Shown: positions 19,347 to 29,374 of the stretch, in pieces | Numbering within the stretch: position 1 is the first letter of the stretch | Layout of the letters: each line of letters opens with the position of its first letter | DNA from: Segatella oulorum JCM 14966 | GTDB taxonomy: Bacteria; Bacteroidota; Bacteroidia; Bacteroidales; Bacteroidaceae | Assembly (NCBI RefSeq): GCF_000613785.1 | Contig: NZ_BAJQ01000014.1 | Location: 1 to 54,379, forward strand | Direction of reading: 5' to 3' | DNA length: 54,379 bases | Translations under genes and position numbers: made by a program | The notes under the pieces: generated by a model | The model's database searches: none | What the model saw: the letters and a program-made list of their open reading frames with translations, nothing else | Told to the model about the DNA's origin: nothing

Positions 19347-20225
19347 ATGGTGAATCAATTCTTGGCATATTTAAGCTATGAACGTAATCGCTCTTTAGCG
19401 ACCGTTTCAAGCTATAGAAAGGACTTAGAGGCCTTTCAAAAATTTGTCCAAGCGCAGGATCCCATGCTGTTATGGGCGGATGTTGATGCTGATTTAGTGA
19501 GAGATTGGATGGCTGAAATGATGAATGAAGGCCAACGCGCAACATCCATCAATCGACGTTTGAGTGCTTTACGCTCCTTTTATCGTTTTGCATTAGCAAG
19601 AAATTTAGTGAAAAGCGATCCTGTTCAAGGTGTCGTTGGTCCAAAGAAAGATAAGCCCCTTCCACAATTTCTGAAAGAGAAAGAGATGGATGAGTTGCTG
19701 CAAGAGGACTTTTGGACAGATTGTTATGAGGATGTTCGTGATAGAATGATTATCATGACTTTCTATGAAACAGGTATTCGTTTGGCTGAATTGATGAATC
19801 TCTGTGATGGCGATGTCGACTTTATGAGTGGGCAATTAAAAGTTACAGGGAAGCGAAATAAACAACGTCTGATTCCTTTTGGAGCCGAGTTGTCACAAGC
19901 ATTGCAACATTATATGGGTGTGCGTGATGCGCAAGTGGTGAGACATTCTGCAGCATTGTTTCTCGCGAATGATGGGCAACAGATGACGGCAGATGCCATT
20001 CGGTATCGCGTAAAAAAGCATCTTTCGTTGGTAAGCACTTTAAAAAAGCGTACACCGCATGTGCTACGTCATACGTTTGCAACAGCGATGTTGAATCATA
20101 AGGCGGGCATTGAAAGCGTAAAGAAGTTGTTGGGGCATGAGAGTTTGTCAACAACTGAAATTTATACGCATACGACTTTTGAACAATTAAAGCGTGAATA
20201 TTTAAACGCCCATCCACGGGCATAA
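19347..20225 (+). CDS. xerC: XerC/XerD-family tyrosine recombinase
   Basis: 292 residues, standard Xer length. The N-terminal SAM-like core-binding domain (FLAYLSYERNRSLATVSSYR) precedes a catalytic domain with TGIRLAELMNL (first Arg), HVLRHTFATAMLNH (HxxR) and GHESLSTTEIYTHTT (His and Tyr nucleophile). Unlike the two integrases at 13-15.7 kb it lacks an arm-binding domain and keeps the canonical Arg, so it is the housekeeping chromosome-dimer resolvase. It lies 84 bases after rpsU and 19 before raiA, probably in one operon. XerC versus XerD is not decidable from sequence alone. Confidence 0.9.
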   Translation: MVNQFLAYLSYERNRSLATVSSYRKDLEAFQKFVQAQDPMLLWADVDADLVRDWMAEMMNEGQRATSINRRLSALRSFYRFALARNLVKSDPVQGVVGPKKDKPLPQFLKEKEMDELLQEDFWTDCYEDVRDRMIIMTFYETGIRLAELMNLCDGDVDFMSGQLKVTGKRNKQRLIPFGAELSQALQHYMGVRDAQVVRHSAALFLANDGQQMTADAIRYRVKKHLSLVSTLKKRTPHVLRHTFATAMLNHKAGIESVKKLLGHESLSTTEIYTHTTFEQLKREYLNAHPRA

Positions 20226-20244
20226 CCTTTAAAACAGACGTATT

Positions 20245-20544
20245 ATGGAGATTAAAATTCAGTCAATTCATTTTGACACTACCGAGAAGTTAGAGGCTTT
20301 TATTGAGAAGAAAATTTCCAAGTTGGAGAAATCCTACGAGGATATACAGAAAGTAGAGGTGCAATTAAAAGTAGTAAAGCCTGCAACAGCGCTCAATAAA
20401 GAGACAAGTATCACGGTGTATGTGCCGGGACAACGCTTTTTTGTAGCGAAGACTTGTGACACCTTTGAAGAGGGGGTGGATTTGGTTGTTGACGCAATGA
20501 AAGTGCAGCTTACGAAACATAAGGAGAAAAACAGGAATCGTTGA
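20245..20544 (+). CDS. raiA: ribosome hibernation-promoting factor, HPF/YfiA family
   Basis: 99 residues, the short-form HPF/RaiA fold. It starts MEIKIQSIHFDTTEKLEAFI and contains the paired helices and strands (KLEKSYEDIQKVEVQL, FFVAKTCDTFEEGVDL) with a basic tail (KHKEKNRNR). It binds the 30S decoding region in stationary phase and blocks translation. It lies 19 bases downstream of xerC. A promoter for the tRNA/tuf operon follows 17 bases after its stop. Confidence 0.92.
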   Translation: MEIKIQSIHFDTTEKLEAFIEKKISKLEKSYEDIQKVEVQLKVVKPATALNKETSITVYVPGQRFFVAKTCDTFEEGVDLVVDAMKVQLTKHKEKNRNR

Positions 20545-20561
20545 AAAAAATAATCAAAAGT

Positions 20562-20592
20562 TTTGGCGATTAAAAAATAAGTAGTATCTTTG
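20562..20592 (+). promoter_or_regulatory. promoter of the tRNA-tuf operon
   Basis: TTTG at 20562-20565 and TATCTTTG at 20585-20592, 19 bases apart. A perfect 10-bp inverted repeat (20592-20601 and 20627-20636) begins at the end of the -7 box and spans the predicted transcript start, so the primary transcript probably begins with a hairpin just before the first tRNA. Confidence 0.7.
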
Positions 20593-20644
20593 CAGCCGTT
20601 TTACAATGGGTTCTTTGCCGACTTCTAAACGGCTGCAAGAATTT

Positions 20645-20718
20645 GCCTCTTTAGCTCAGTTGGCCAGAGCACGTGATTTGTAATCTCGGGGTCGTTGGTT
20701 CGAATCCGACAAGAGGCT
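20645..20718 (+). tRNA. tRNA-Thr (anticodon TGT)
   Basis: 74 nt. The acceptor arms GCCTCTT and AAGAGGC pair fully. The D-loop TAGCTCAGTTGG and T-loop GGTTCGAATCC are canonical, and the anticodon loop is TTTGTAA. No CCA is encoded. First of four clustered tRNA genes upstream of tuf. Confidence 0.96.
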
Positions 20719-20758
20719 CTGCATGGGGCGTTTGTTCTTTCATTGTAAATCATGAGAC

Positions 20759-20840
20759 GGGTGGTTACCAGAGTGGCCAAATGGGGCAGACTGTAAATCT
20801 GCTGGCGATGCCTTCGGTGGTTCGAATCCATCACCACCCA
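20759..20840 (+). tRNA. tRNA-Tyr (anticodon GTA)
   Basis: 82 nt class II tRNA. The acceptor stem GGGTGGT pairs with ACCACCC, the anticodon loop is CTGTAAA, and there is a long variable arm, as expected for bacterial tRNA-Tyr. CCA is not encoded. Confidence 0.96.
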
Positions 20841-20860
20841 CAACCTGAAAAGGTTGCATT

Positions 20861-20933
20861 GCGGAAATAGCTCAGTTGATAGAGCACTAGCCTTCCAAGC
20901 TGGGGGTCGCGGGTTTGAGCCCCGTTTTCCGCT
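20861..20933 (+). tRNA. tRNA-Gly (anticodon TCC)
   Basis: 73 nt. The acceptor GCGGAAA pairs with TTTCCGC, the anticodon loop is CTTCCAA, and the T-loop GGTTTGAGCCC is slightly variant but paired. Confidence 0.95.
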
Positions 20934-20944
20934 CAAAGGGGAAC

Positions 20945-21016
<72 letters not shown>

Positions 21017-21097
21017 CTACTCAGAGCTTATTCTATGAGTAAGCGAGAAAAACAAAAAGCAATTATAATACATTTATATAAATAAAAAAAGAAAGCT

Positions 21098-22294
21098 ATG
21101 GCTAAGGAAGAATTCGTACGTACCAAACCGCATGTTAACATTGGTACAATTGGTCACGTTGACCACGGTAAGACAACTTTGACTGCCGCTATCTCTAAAG
21201 TTCTTCACGAGAAGGGCTTCGGCGCACAGGAAATTAAGTCTTTTGATCAGATTGATAACGCTCCCGAAGAGAAAGAGCGTGGTATTACCATCAACTCCGC
21301 TCACATTGAGTATGAGACGGCTAACCGTCACTATGCACACGTAGACTGTCCGGGTCACGCCGACTATGTGAAGAACATGGTTACTGGTGCTGCTCAGATG
21401 GATGGTGCTATCTTGGTAGTTGCTGCTACAGATGGTCCTATGCCTCAGACACGTGAGCACGTGCTCTTGGCTCGTCAGGTGAACGTACCCCGCTTGGTTG
21501 TATTCTTGAACAAGTGTGATATGGTTGACGACGAGGAGATGTTGGATCTCGTTGAAATGGAGGTTCGTGAAATCCTTGAGCAATATGGTTACGAAGAAGA
21601 TACTCCTATCATCCGTGGTTCTGCACTCGGTGCTTTGAATGGCGTTGAGAAGTGGGTAGACTCTGTAATGAAGTTGATGGACACTGTTGATACTTGGATT
21701 CAAGAGCCAACACGTGAAGTGGATAAACCTTTCTTGATGCCTGTAGAGGATGTGTTCTCTATCACTGGCCGTGGTACTGTTGCTACGGGTCGTATTGAGA
21801 CGGGTGTTTGTAAGGTTGGTGACGAAGTTCAGTTGCTCGGTCTTGGTGAAGATAAGAAATCTGTTATCACCGGTGTGGAAATGTTCCGCAAGAACTTGGC
21901 TGAAGGTCAAGCTGGTGACAACGTAGGTTTGTTGCTCCGTGGTATCGATAAGGCTGAAGTTAAGCGCGGTATGGTAGTTGTACATCCGGGTGCTATCACT
22001 CCTCACGATCACTTTAAGGCTTCTATCTATGTGTTGAAGAAAGAAGAAGGTGGCCGTCATACACCATTCGGTAACAAGTATCGTCCTCAGTTCTATCTCC
22101 GCACGATGGACTGCACGGGTGAAATCAAGTTGCCAGAAGGCGTTGAAATGGTAATGCCTGGTGATAACGTTGAGATTGAAGTAGATTTGATTTATAAGGT
22201 TGCTTTGAACGAAGGTCTTCGTTTCGCTATCCGCGAGGGTGGTCGTACCGTAGGCTCTGGTCAGATTACAGCAATCCTTCCTGACCTCAAGTAA
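21098..22294 (+). CDS. tuf: translation elongation factor Tu
   Basis: 398 residues, full length. GTPase motifs are G1 GHVDHGKTT, the switch region [14 protein letters not shown]3 DCPGHADYV and G4 NKCDMVDD, followed by the two beta-barrel domains. It delivers aminoacyl-tRNA to the ribosome. Its position directly behind a tRNA cluster and ahead of tRNA-Trp and secE is the classic tRNA-tufB arrangement. There is no separate promoter at its start, so it is probably transcribed from 20562-20592 and released by tRNA processing. The long reverse-strand frame through this gene is a codon-usage shadow. Confidence 0.99.
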   Translation: MAKEEFVRTKPHVNIGTIGHVDHGKTTLTAAISKVLHEKGFGAQEIKSFDQIDNAPEEKERGITINSAHIEYETANRHYAHVDCPGHADYVKNMVTGAAQMDGAILVVAATDGPMPQTREHVLLARQVNVPRLVVFLNKCDMVDDEEMLDLVEMEVREILEQYGYEEDTPIIRGSALGALNGVEKWVDSVMKLMDTVDTWIQEPTREVDKPFLMPVEDVFSITGRGTVATGRIETGVCKVGDEVQLLGLGEDKKSVITGVEMFRKNLAEGQAGDNVGLLLRGIDKAEVKRGMVVVHPGAITPHDHFKASIYVLKKEEGGRHTPFGNKYRPQFYLRTMDCTGEIKLPEGVEMVMPGDNVEIEVDLIYKVALNEGLRFAIREGGRTVGSGQITAILPDLK

Positions 22295-22318
22295 TCGAAA
22301 ATAAAATTCGATATAAAG

Positions 22319-22346
22319 CGTTCCCGCTACACATGTAACGGGAACG
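22319..22346 (+). other. hairpin between tuf and tRNA-Trp
   Basis: CGTTCCCG (22319-22326) pairs with CGGGAACG (22339-22346). Only a weak TATTT follows, so it is more likely an RNA-processing or partial attenuation structure than a full terminator. Confidence 0.5.
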
Positions 22347-22351
22347 TATTT

Positions 22352-22424
22352 ACGGGAATAGCTCAGTTGGTAGAGCATCGGTCTCCAAAACCGAGGGTCG
22401 TGGGTTCGAGCCCTGCTTCCCGTG
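22352..22424 (+). tRNA. tRNA-Trp (anticodon CCA)
   Basis: 73 nt. The acceptor ACGGGAA pairs with TTCCCGT, discriminator G, anticodon loop CTCCAAA. It sits between tuf and secE, the conserved position in Bacteroidetes and many other bacteria. Confidence 0.96.
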
Positions 22425-22440
22425 CTAATTAGACAATTAT

Positions 22441-22632
22441 ATGTTTAAAAAGATAGTGAATGCTTGCAAAGCAAGTTACGATGAGCTTTTGCATAAGACT
22501 ACTTGGCCAACGCGTGCCGAGCTGACACACAGCGCAATGGTTGTATTATCTGCTTCCCTTGTCATTGCCGTTGTTGTGTTTGCTATGGACAGTCTGTTCC
22601 GGTTCGTGATGAGTACAATCTATCCAAATTAA
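22441..22632 (+). CDS. secE: preprotein translocase subunit SecE
   Basis: 63 residues, the short single-span form. An amphipathic N-terminal helix with the conserved ELLHKTTWPTRAEL precedes one membrane segment (VVLSASLVIAVVVFAMDSLF). It clamps SecY in the translocon. It starts 17 bases after tRNA-Trp and 13 bases ahead of nusG. Confidence 0.95.
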   Translation: MFKKIVNACKASYDELLHKTTWPTRAELTHSAMVVLSASLVIAVVVFAMDSLFRFVMSTIYPN

Positions 22633-22645
22633 TTTCCAAAGAGAA

Positions 22646-23191
22646 ATGTCAGAAACAGGTAATAAGTGGTATGTACTGCGTGCCGTTAGCGGTAAAGAGG
22701 CGAAGTTGAAAGAGTATATCGATGCTGAAATAAAGCATAACGAGTTGCTCAGCACACATGTTTCTCAGGTGATTATACCGATGGAGAAGCATGCTTCTTT
22801 GCGTGACGGAAAGCGGGTTGTCAAAGAGAAAATATCGCTGCCTGGCTATATCTTTGTGGAAGCAAATTTGGTTGGTGATGTAGCGCATACCTTACGCTTT
22901 ATGCCTAACTGCTTAGGTTTTTTGGGAGGGTTGGATAATCCTTCACCCGTTCCACAGTCAGAGATTAATCGTATGTTGGGAACCGCAGAAAATTCTGAGG
23001 TGATGGATACGATGAACGTCCCTTATGCTGTTGAGGATGCAGTGAAAGTGATTGATGGTCCGTTCAGTGGCTTTAGCGGTGTGGTTGAAGAGGTGAACTC
23101 TGAAAAGCATAAGTTAAAGGTTATGGTTAAGATTTTTGGTCGTAAAACACCATTAGAACTCAGTTTTATGCAAGTAGAGAAGGAGGGTTAA
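22646..23191 (+). CDS. nusG: transcription termination/antitermination protein NusG
   Basis: 181 residues. The NGN domain (KWYVLRAVSGKEAKLKEYI) includes the conserved LPGYIFVEANL. The C-terminal KOW domain (VKVIDGPFSGFSGVVEEVNSE) binds NusE or Rho. It is followed by a small hairpin (ATTCTC at 23191-23196 with GAGAAT at 23203-23208) before rplK. Gene order secE-nusG-rplK is universal. Confidence 0.97.
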   Translation: MSETGNKWYVLRAVSGKEAKLKEYIDAEIKHNELLSTHVSQVIIPMEKHASLRDGKRVVKEKISLPGYIFVEANLVGDVAHTLRFMPNCLGFLGGLDNPSPVPQSEINRMLGTAENSEVMDTMNVPYAVEDAVKVIDGPFSGFSGVVEEVNSEKHKLKVMVKIFGRKTPLELSFMQVEKEG

Positions 23192-23253
23192 TTCTCGTTA
23201 CGGAGAATGTGATGCTTCTTTTATAAAAATCAATTTTAATATTAACAAAGAAA

Positions 23254-23694
23254 ATGGCTAAAGAAGTTGCTGGTTTAATCAAATTACAGATTAAGGGTGG
23301 CGCTGCGAATCCTTCACCTCCAGTAGGACCTGCTTTGGGTTCTAAGGGTATAAATATTATGGGATTCTGCAAAGAGTTTAACGCCCGTACCCAGGATAAG
23401 GCAGGTAAGATTCTTCCTGTTGTTATCACATACTACACAGATAAGTCATTTAGCTTCATTATTAAAACTCCTCCTGCAGCTGTTCAGTTGAAAGATGCAG
23501 CGAAGATTAAAACGGCTTCTGCACAACCCAATCGCCAAAAAGTTGCTTCGGTAACTTGGGAGCAAGTGAAAGCTATTGCAGAGGACAAAATGAACGATCT
23601 TAATTGTTTTACAGTTGAGTCGGCAATGAAGCTGATTGCAGGTACTGCTCGTAGTATGGGTATTACTGTAAAAGGGGACTTCCCTGGTGAATAA
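23254..23694 (+). CDS. rplK: 50S ribosomal protein L11
   Basis: 146 residues. It begins [25 protein letters not shown], with the Pro-rich thiostrepton-region helix intact, and the C-terminal RNA-binding domain ends [17 protein letters not shown]. It forms the GTPase-associated centre with 23S rRNA and L7/L12. The L1 gene follows 21 bases later. Confidence 0.97.
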   Translation: MAKEVAGLIKLQIKGGAANPSPPVGPALGSKGINIMGFCKEFNARTQDKAGKILPVVITYYTDKSFSFIIKTPPAAVQLKDAAKIKTASAQPNRQKVASVTWEQVKAIAEDKMNDLNCFTVESAMKLIAGTARSMGITVKGDFPGE

Positions 23695-23715
23695 TTTTAA
23701 ACTTCAATTAGAAAG

Positions 23716-24408
23716 ATGAGTAAACTGACAAAAAATCAAAAATCAGTAGCTGAGAAGGTTGAAGCAGGGAAGGCATACACATTACAAGAAGCTTCAGAGT
23801 TGGTAAAGGAAATTACTACTACTAAGTTTGATGCTTCATTGGATATTGATGTACGTCTCGGTGTTGATCCACGTAAGGCTAACCAGATGGTTCGCGGTGT
23901 AGTTTCACTGCCGAATGGTACGGGTAAGACGGTTCGTGTGTTGGCACTCTGTACTCCTGATCAGGAGGCTGCCGCAAAGGAAGCTGGTGCTGATTATGTT
24001 GGTCTTGACGAGTATGTCGAAAAGATCAAAGGTGGTTGGACAGATATTGACGTCATTATTACGATGCCCTCATGCATGGGTAAGTTAGGTCCTTTGGGTC
24101 GAGTTCTCGGTCCTCGTGGTCTTATGCCTAACCCAAAGAGTGGTACGGTGACAATGGACGTTGCAAAAGCAGTTAAGGAAGTAAAGCAAGGTAAAATTGA
24201 CTTTAAGGTTGATAAGGCTGGTATTATCCATACTTCAATCGGTAAGATTTCAATGACACCAGAACAGATCTTGGGTAATGCGAAAGAATTTATCCAAACT
24301 GTTATCAAGTTGAAACCTTCTTCTGCAAAAGGTACATATATCAAGAGTATCTTTATTTCAAGCACTATGAGTAAGGGTATCAAAATTGATCCTAAATCAG
24401 TTGAATAA
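23716..24408 (+). CDS. rplA: 50S ribosomal protein L1
   Basis: 230 residues. It has the typical [20 protein letters not shown] start and [19 protein letters not shown] signature. It forms the L1 stalk that moves E-site tRNA, and in other bacteria it represses its own rplK-rplA mRNA. It lies 21 bases after rplK and 17 before rplJ. Confidence 0.97.
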   Translation: MSKLTKNQKSVAEKVEAGKAYTLQEASELVKEITTTKFDASLDIDVRLGVDPRKANQMVRGVVSLPNGTGKTVRVLALCTPDQEAAAKEAGADYVGLDEYVEKIKGGWTDIDVIITMPSCMGKLGPLGRVLGPRGLMPNPKSGTVTMDVAKAVKEVKQGKIDFKVDKAGIIHTSIGKISMTPEQILGNAKEFIQTVIKLKPSSAKGTYIKSIFISSTMSKGIKIDPKSVE

Positions 24409-24425
24409 CTCTAAAAGTTTGTACA

Positions 24426-24944
24426 ATGAAGAAAGAAGTAAAAGATACTATAATCGTAGAGCTTGGACAGAAGCTGAAGGCGTTTCCTCATTTCTATTTA
24501 GTAGACCTTACTGGATTGAATGCAGAGGCAACGAGTAATCTTCGTCGCAAGTGTTTCAAGAGCGAAATCAAAATGGTTGTTGTGAAGAATACACTTCTTC
24601 ATAAGGCTTTTGAAGCTTCGGATGTTGATTTTGCACCTTTATATGGTTGTTTAAAAGGCACAACAGCTGTGATGTTCTCGCAGACAGCGAATGTGCCTGC
24701 TAAGCTCCTTAAGGAATATGCAAAGGATGGAGTTCCTTCACTCAAAGCTGCTTATGCTGAGGAAAGCATCTACGTTGGTGCCGATAAGCTCAGTGAATTG
24801 GTAGCACTCAAGAGCAAGAACGAAGTTATTGCAGAGATTGTTGCTTTGCTACAGTCTCCGGCAAAGAACGTTGTTTCGGCTCTTCAATCAGGCGCAGGCA
24901 CCTTACATGGTGTGCTCAAGACTTTAGGCGAGCGTCCTGAATAA
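24426..24944 (+). CDS. rplJ: 50S ribosomal protein L10
   Basis: 172 residues. The N-terminal rRNA-binding domain (FPHFYLVDLTGLNAEATSNL, then KMVVVKNTLL) is followed by the C-terminal helix that carries L7/L12 dimers (ALLQSPAKNVVSALQ). It lies 73 bases before rplL, a gap typical of this operon. Confidence 0.96.
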   Translation: MKKEVKDTIIVELGQKLKAFPHFYLVDLTGLNAEATSNLRRKCFKSEIKMVVVKNTLLHKAFEASDVDFAPLYGCLKGTTAVMFSQTANVPAKLLKEYAKDGVPSLKAAYAEESIYVGADKLSELVALKSKNEVIAEIVALLQSPAKNVVSALQSGAGTLHGVLKTLGERPE

Positions 24945-25017
24945 TTAAGATTGAGCGATATTCAATTATAAAGTCATTCATAATTTCATAATAAGAATAA
25001 TTAAAATTTAGAATAAA

Positions 25018-25395
25018 ATGGCAGACATTAAAGCTATTGCAGAAGAGTTAGTAAATCTTACTGTTAAGGAAGTAAATGAGTTGGCAACAGTCCTCAAGGA
25101 CGAGTATGGTATTGAACCTGCTGCAGCAGCTGTTGCTGTAGCTGCTGGTCCTGCTGCAGGTGGTGCAGCTGCAGCAGAAGAGAAGTCTTCTTTTGATGTA
25201 GTTCTCGCTGAAGTAGGTGCAACAAAGCTTCAGGTTGTAAAGGCTGTTAAAGAGGCTTGTGGTCTCGGTTTGAAAGAGGCTAAGGATCTTGTAGACGGTG
25301 CTCCTTCTACAATTAAAGAAGGTGTAGCTAAGGACGAAGCTGAGAACTTGAAGAAAGTAATCGAAGAGGCTGGTGCTAAAGTTGAGCTGAAGTAA
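25018..25395 (+). CDS. rplL: 50S ribosomal protein L7/L12
   Basis: 125 residues. The N-terminal dimerisation helix is followed by an Ala-rich hinge (about 35-52). The C-terminal domain ([20 protein letters not shown], then [16 protein letters not shown]) recruits translational GTPases. It is acidic and full length. A hairpin with a U-rich tail follows, consistent with the partial attenuation between rplL and rpoB known in other bacteria. Confidence 0.98.
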   Translation: MADIKAIAEELVNLTVKEVNELATVLKDEYGIEPAAAAVAVAAGPAAGGAAAAEEKSSFDVVLAEVGATKLQVVKAVKEACGLGLKEAKDLVDGAPSTIKEGVAKDEAENLKKVIEEAGAKVELK

Positions 25396-25422
25396 GCTCA
25401 TATAAATCATTTTTAATACATG

Positions 25423-25470
25423 TGGTTAGGATCTTCCAAGTAGGTTGGTCCTAACCATTTTGTGTCTTTT
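25423..25470 (+). terminator. hairpin with U-rich tail between rplL and rpoB (attenuator)
   Basis: TGGTTAGGA (25423-25431) pairs with TCCTAACCA (25449-25457), followed by TTTTGTGTCTTTT. It is a likely partial terminator that lowers rpoBC relative to L7/L12 transcription. Confidence 0.7.
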
Positions 25471-25539
25471 ATATAGATAATTAGCCCTATAGATAGTGAT
25501 ACATAGAATATCTTATAGTGGCGAATTAAGAAAGAGTAT

Positions 25540-28500
25540 ATGACGAAAGTTATTGATAACAGAGTAAATTTTGCCAGTGTGCATAATCCGCTGCCCTATC
25601 CTGATTTCCTGGATGTGCAGCTGAAGTCTTTTCGTGACTTCCTACAGTTAGACACTCCGCCTGAAGAACGCAAGAATGACGGTTTATACAAGGTCTTCGC
25701 AGAGAACTTCCCTATTACCGATACGAGAAATAATTTCGTTCTTGAGTTCTTAGATTACTATATTGATCCTCCTCGTTATTCGATAGACGAATGTTTAGAG
25801 CGTGGATTGACTTATAGTGTGCCTTTGAAGGCTAAGATGAAGCTTTATTGTACGGATCCCGATCATGAAGACTTTGGTACGTTCATTCAGGATGTATTCT
25901 TGGGCACGATACCCTATATGACACCTAATGGGACCTTTGTTATCAATGGTGCAGAGCGTGTTGTTGTTTCCCAGTTGCACCGTTCGCCAGGTGTGTTCTT
26001 TGGACAAGGGGTACATGCTAACGGCACTGTGCTCTATAGTGCGCGTATCATTCCTTTCAAAGGTTCTTGGATTGAGTTTGCAACCGACATCAATAATGTG
26101 ATGTATGCTTACATCGATCGTAAGAAGAAACTGCCTGTAACGACTTTGTTGCGTGCGATGGGCTTTGAGCAAGATAAAGATGTTTTGAAGATTTTTGATC
26201 TTGCAGAAGAGGTGAAGGTCAACAAAAAGAACATGAAAGCAGCTATTGGGCGTAAGTTAGCTGCACGTGTTCTGAAGAGTTGGAACGAGGACTTTGTTGA
26301 TGAAGATACGGGTGAAGTAGTATCTATTGAGCGCAACGAGGTGATTATGGAGCGCGAAACAGAGTTGACAGAGGACAATATCGTTGAAATTTTAGATAGC
26401 GGTGCTTCTTCAATCCTGTTGCATAAGGATGCCGAGTCAGCAAGCAAATACACCATTATCTTCAATACATTGGCGAAGGATCCCAGTAATTCTGAGAAGG
26501 AAGCCGTAAACTATATTTATCGTCAGCTGCGTAATGCTGACCCAGCTGATGATGCAAGTGCACGAGAAGTATTCCAAAATCTGTTCTTCTCAGATAAGCG
26601 TTACGATTTAGGAGAAGTCGGACGTTATCGCATTAACAAGAAGTTGGGCTTAGATACAGATATGGATACGCGTGTCTTAACACGTGATGATATTATCAAG
26701 ATTATCCAGTATCTCATTCAGTTGGTAAATTCCAATGCTACGGTTGATGATATTGACCACTTGAGCAACCGTCGTGTTCGCACGGTAGGTGAGCAGTTAG
26801 CCAATCAGTTTGCTATCGGATTGGCACGCATGAGCCGTACCATTCGTGAACGTATGAATGTGCGTGACAATGAAGTGTTCACACCTACCGATTTGATTAA
26901 TGCAAAGACGATTTCAAGTGTTATCAACTCTTTCTTCGGAACCAACCCCTTAAGCCAATTTATGGATCAAACGAATCCTTTGGCAGAGGTTACGCATAAG
27001 CGCCGTCTATCTGCTTTAGGACCTGGTGGTTTGTCGCGTGAACGTGCAGGTTTTGAGGTTCGTGACGTACACTATACGCATTATGGTCGACTTTGTCCTA
27101 TTGAAAGTCCTGAAGGACCAAACATTGGTTTGATTTCTTCTCTCTGTATTTATGCGAAGATCAACGACCTTGGCTTTATCGTAACACCTTATCGTAAAGT
27201 GAAGAAAGGTAAGGTTGATATGAACAATAAGGACATTGTTTATCTGACAGCCGAGGAAGAAGAAGATAAGATTATAGGTCAGGGTAACGCACCGTTATCT
27301 ACAGATGGTGCTTTCTTAAAGGACACTGTAAAGTGTCGTCAAGATGCCGATTATCCTGTAGTAACACCCGATTTGGTTGATTTGGTTGACGTTTCGCCAC
27401 AACAGATTGCATCCGTTTCAGCCTCTTTGATTCCTTTCTTAGAGCACGATGATGGTCACCGTGCATTGATGGGCTGTAACATGATGCGCCAAGCAGTGCC
27501 ATTAATTCATAATGATGCGCCGATTGTTGGAACAGGTTTGGAGAAACAAGTCTGCGAAGACTCACGTACAATGATTACAGCCGAGGGCGATGGTGTGATT
27601 GATTATGTAGATGCTACCACCATTCGCATTCTCTATGATCGCACAGAGGAAGAAGAATTTGTAAGCTTTGAGCCGGCATTGAAGGAGTATCGCATTCCTA
27701 AGTTCCGTCGTACCAACCAAAATATGACCATTGACCTCCGTCCAATTTGCGATAAGGGACAGCGCGTTAAGGCCGGTGATATCTTGACCGAAGGCTATGC
27801 AACCGAGGCTGGTGAGTTGGCTTTAGGGCGCAACTTGTTGGTAGCTTATATCCCTTGGAAGGGCTATAACTACGAGGATGCCGTTGTCATTTCCGAACGT
27901 ATGGTTCGTGAAGACGTGCTCACATCTGTGCATGTTGACGAATATTCTTTGGATGTTCGTGAGACCAAACGTGGCATGGAAGAATTCACCGCAGACATTC
28001 CCAATGTAAGCGAAGATGCAACGCGTGATTTAGATGAGAATGGTATTATCCGTATTGGTGCACGCGTAGAGCCGGGAGACATCTTGATTGGTAAGATTTC
28101 ACCGAAGGGTGAGAGCGATCCTTCTCCTGAAGAGAAGCTGCTTCGTGCAATCTTTGGCGATAAAGCAGGCGATGTGAAGGACTCTTCTTTGAAGGCAAAC
28201 CCATCCTTGAGCGGTGTCGTTATTGACAAAAAGCTCTTCTCTCGTGCAGTCAAAACACGCGAATCAAAGAAGCAGGATAAGATTCTTTTAGCCAAGATTG
28301 ATGAAGAGTATGAGGCAAAGAACGACGACTTGAAAGACATCTTGGTGGATAAACTCATGGTGCTGATCAAAGACAAAGTGTCACAAGGTGTAAAGGATTA
28401 CACCGGGGCTGAGATTATTACACGTGGTAGTAAGTTCACCATTGCCGCTTTGAAGAATCTTGAGTATGACGGTATTCAGAGCAATAACTGGACTGATGAT

Positions 28501-29349
28501 GCGCACACGAATGGTTTAATTCAGAAGCTCATCATGAACTATATTCGCAAATATAAGTTGCTTGATGCAGAGATGAAGCGCAAGAAGTTTGCTATTTCTA
28601 TTGGCGACGAGCTTCCTTCTGGCATCCTTCAGATGGCAAAAGTTTATATTGCGAAGAAGCGTAAGATACAAGTTGGCGATAAGTTGGCAGGTCGTCATGG
28701 AAATAAGGGTATTGTTTCAAAGGTTGTTCGCACCGAGGATATGCCTTTCCTTGCCGATGGTCGTCCGGTAGACTTAGTGCTCAACCCGATGGGTGTGCCC
28801 TCACGTATGAACTTAGGACAGATTTTTGAGGCCATTCTTGGCGCTGCAGGGCAGAAGCTCGGATGCAAGTTTGCAACACCTATTTTTGATGGTGCAAAGC
28901 TCGAAGATTTGAAAGCGTGGACTGATAAGGCAGGTCTTCCTAACCTTTGCTCTACCTATATTTATGATGGTGAGACCGGAGAGAAGTTCGATCAGCCTGC
29001 AACAGTAGGTATCACTTACTTCTTAAAGCTGGGTCACATGGTTGAAGATAAGATGCACGCACGTTCCATTGGTCCGTATTCGCTCATCACGCAGCAACCA
29101 CTTGGTGGTAAAGCGCAGTTTGGTGGACAGCGTTTCGGAGAGATGGAGGTTTGGGCTATTGAAGCTTTTGGTGCGAGCCATGTGCTTCAAGAAATCCTCA
29201 CCATTAAGTCGGATGATACCGTTGGCCGCAGCAAGGCTTACGAAGCGATTGTCAAAGGCGACCCCATGCCTAACGCAGGCATTCCAGAATCGCTCAACGT
29301 CTTGTTGCATGAGCTTCGTGGTCTCGGCTTAAGTATCAAATTGGATTAA
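25540..29349 (+). CDS. rpoB: DNA-directed RNA polymerase subunit beta
   Basis: 1269 residues, uninterrupted. The rifampicin pocket lies near residues 470-495 ([20 protein letters not shown], then SALGPGG). It keeps the Asp, His and Ser at the main resistance positions, so it looks rifampicin-sensitive. Other landmarks are [19 protein letters not shown], the C-terminal [12 protein letters not shown], and the end GLGLSIKLD. It lies 25 bases before rpoC. Transcription comes from the ribosomal-protein operon through the attenuator at 25423-25470. Confidence 0.99.
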   Translation: MTKVIDNRVNFASVHNPLPYPDFLDVQLKSFRDFLQLDTPPEERKNDGLYKVFAENFPITDTRNNFVLEFLDYYIDPPRYSIDECLERGLTYSVPLKAKMKLYCTDPDHEDFGTFIQDVFLGTIPYMTPNGTFVINGAERVVVSQLHRSPGVFFGQGVHANGTVLYSARIIPFKGSWIEFATDINNVMYAYIDRKKKLPVTTLLRAMGFEQDKDVLKIFDLAEEVKVNKKNMKAAIGRKLAARVLKSWNEDFVDEDTGEVVSIERNEVIMERETELTEDNIVEILDSGASSILLHKDAESASKYTIIFNTLAKDPSNSEKEAVNYIYRQLRNADPADDASAREVFQNLFFSDKRYDLGEVGRYRINKKLGLDTDMDTRVLTRDDIIKIIQYLIQLVNSNATVDDIDHLSNRRVRTVGEQLANQFAIGLARMSRTIRERMNVRDNEVFTPTDLINAKTISSVINSFFGTNPLSQFMDQTNPLAEVTHKRRLSALGPGGLSRERAGFEVRDVHYTHYGRLCPIESPEGPNIGLISSLCIYAKINDLGFIVTPYRKVKKGKVDMNNKDIVYLTAEEEEDKIIGQGNAPLSTDGAFLKDTVKCRQDADYPVVTPDLVDLVDVSPQQIASVSASLIPFLEHDDGHRALMGCNMMRQAVPLIHNDAPIVGTGLEKQVCEDSRTMITAEGDGVIDYVDATTIRILYDRTEEEEFVSFEPALKEYRIPKFRRTNQNMTIDLRPICDKGQRVKAGDILTEGYATEAGELALGRNLLVAYIPWKGYNYEDAVVISERMVREDVLTSVHVDEYSLDVRETKRGMEEFTADIPNVSEDATRDLDENGIIRIGARVEPGDILIGKISPKGESDPSPEEKLLRAIFGDKAGDVKDSSLKANPSLSGVVIDKKLFSRAVKTRESKKQDKILLAKIDEEYEAKNDDLKDILVDKLMVLIKDKVSQGVKDYTGAEIITRGSKFTIAALKNLEYDGIQSNNWTDDAHTNGLIQKLIMNYIRKYKLLDAEMKRKKFAISIGDELPSGILQMAKVYIAKKRKIQVGDKLAGRHGNKGIVSKVVRTEDMPFLADGRPVDLVLNPMGVPSRMNLGQIFEAILGAAGQKLGCKFATPIFDGAKLEDLKAWTDKAGLPNLCSTYIYDGETGEKFDQPATVGITYFLKLGHMVEDKMHARSIGPYSLITQQPLGGKAQFGGQRFGEMEVWAIEAFGASHVLQEILTIKSDDTVGRSKAYEAIVKGDPMPNAGIPESLNVLLHELRGLGLSIKLD

Positions 29350-29374
29350 AGAGAACCCCTAACGAAAGATTAAT

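Noticed and set aside
21074..22378. 434-codon minus-strand reading frame across tuf
   Set aside because: It is the reverse-strand shadow of a highly codon-biased gene; no family motifs, and it overlaps tRNA-Trp.
23191..23208. Small hairpin between nusG and rplK as a terminator
   Set aside because: The stem is only 6 bp and the tail is not a clean T-run; at most a weak pause or an L1-control element.
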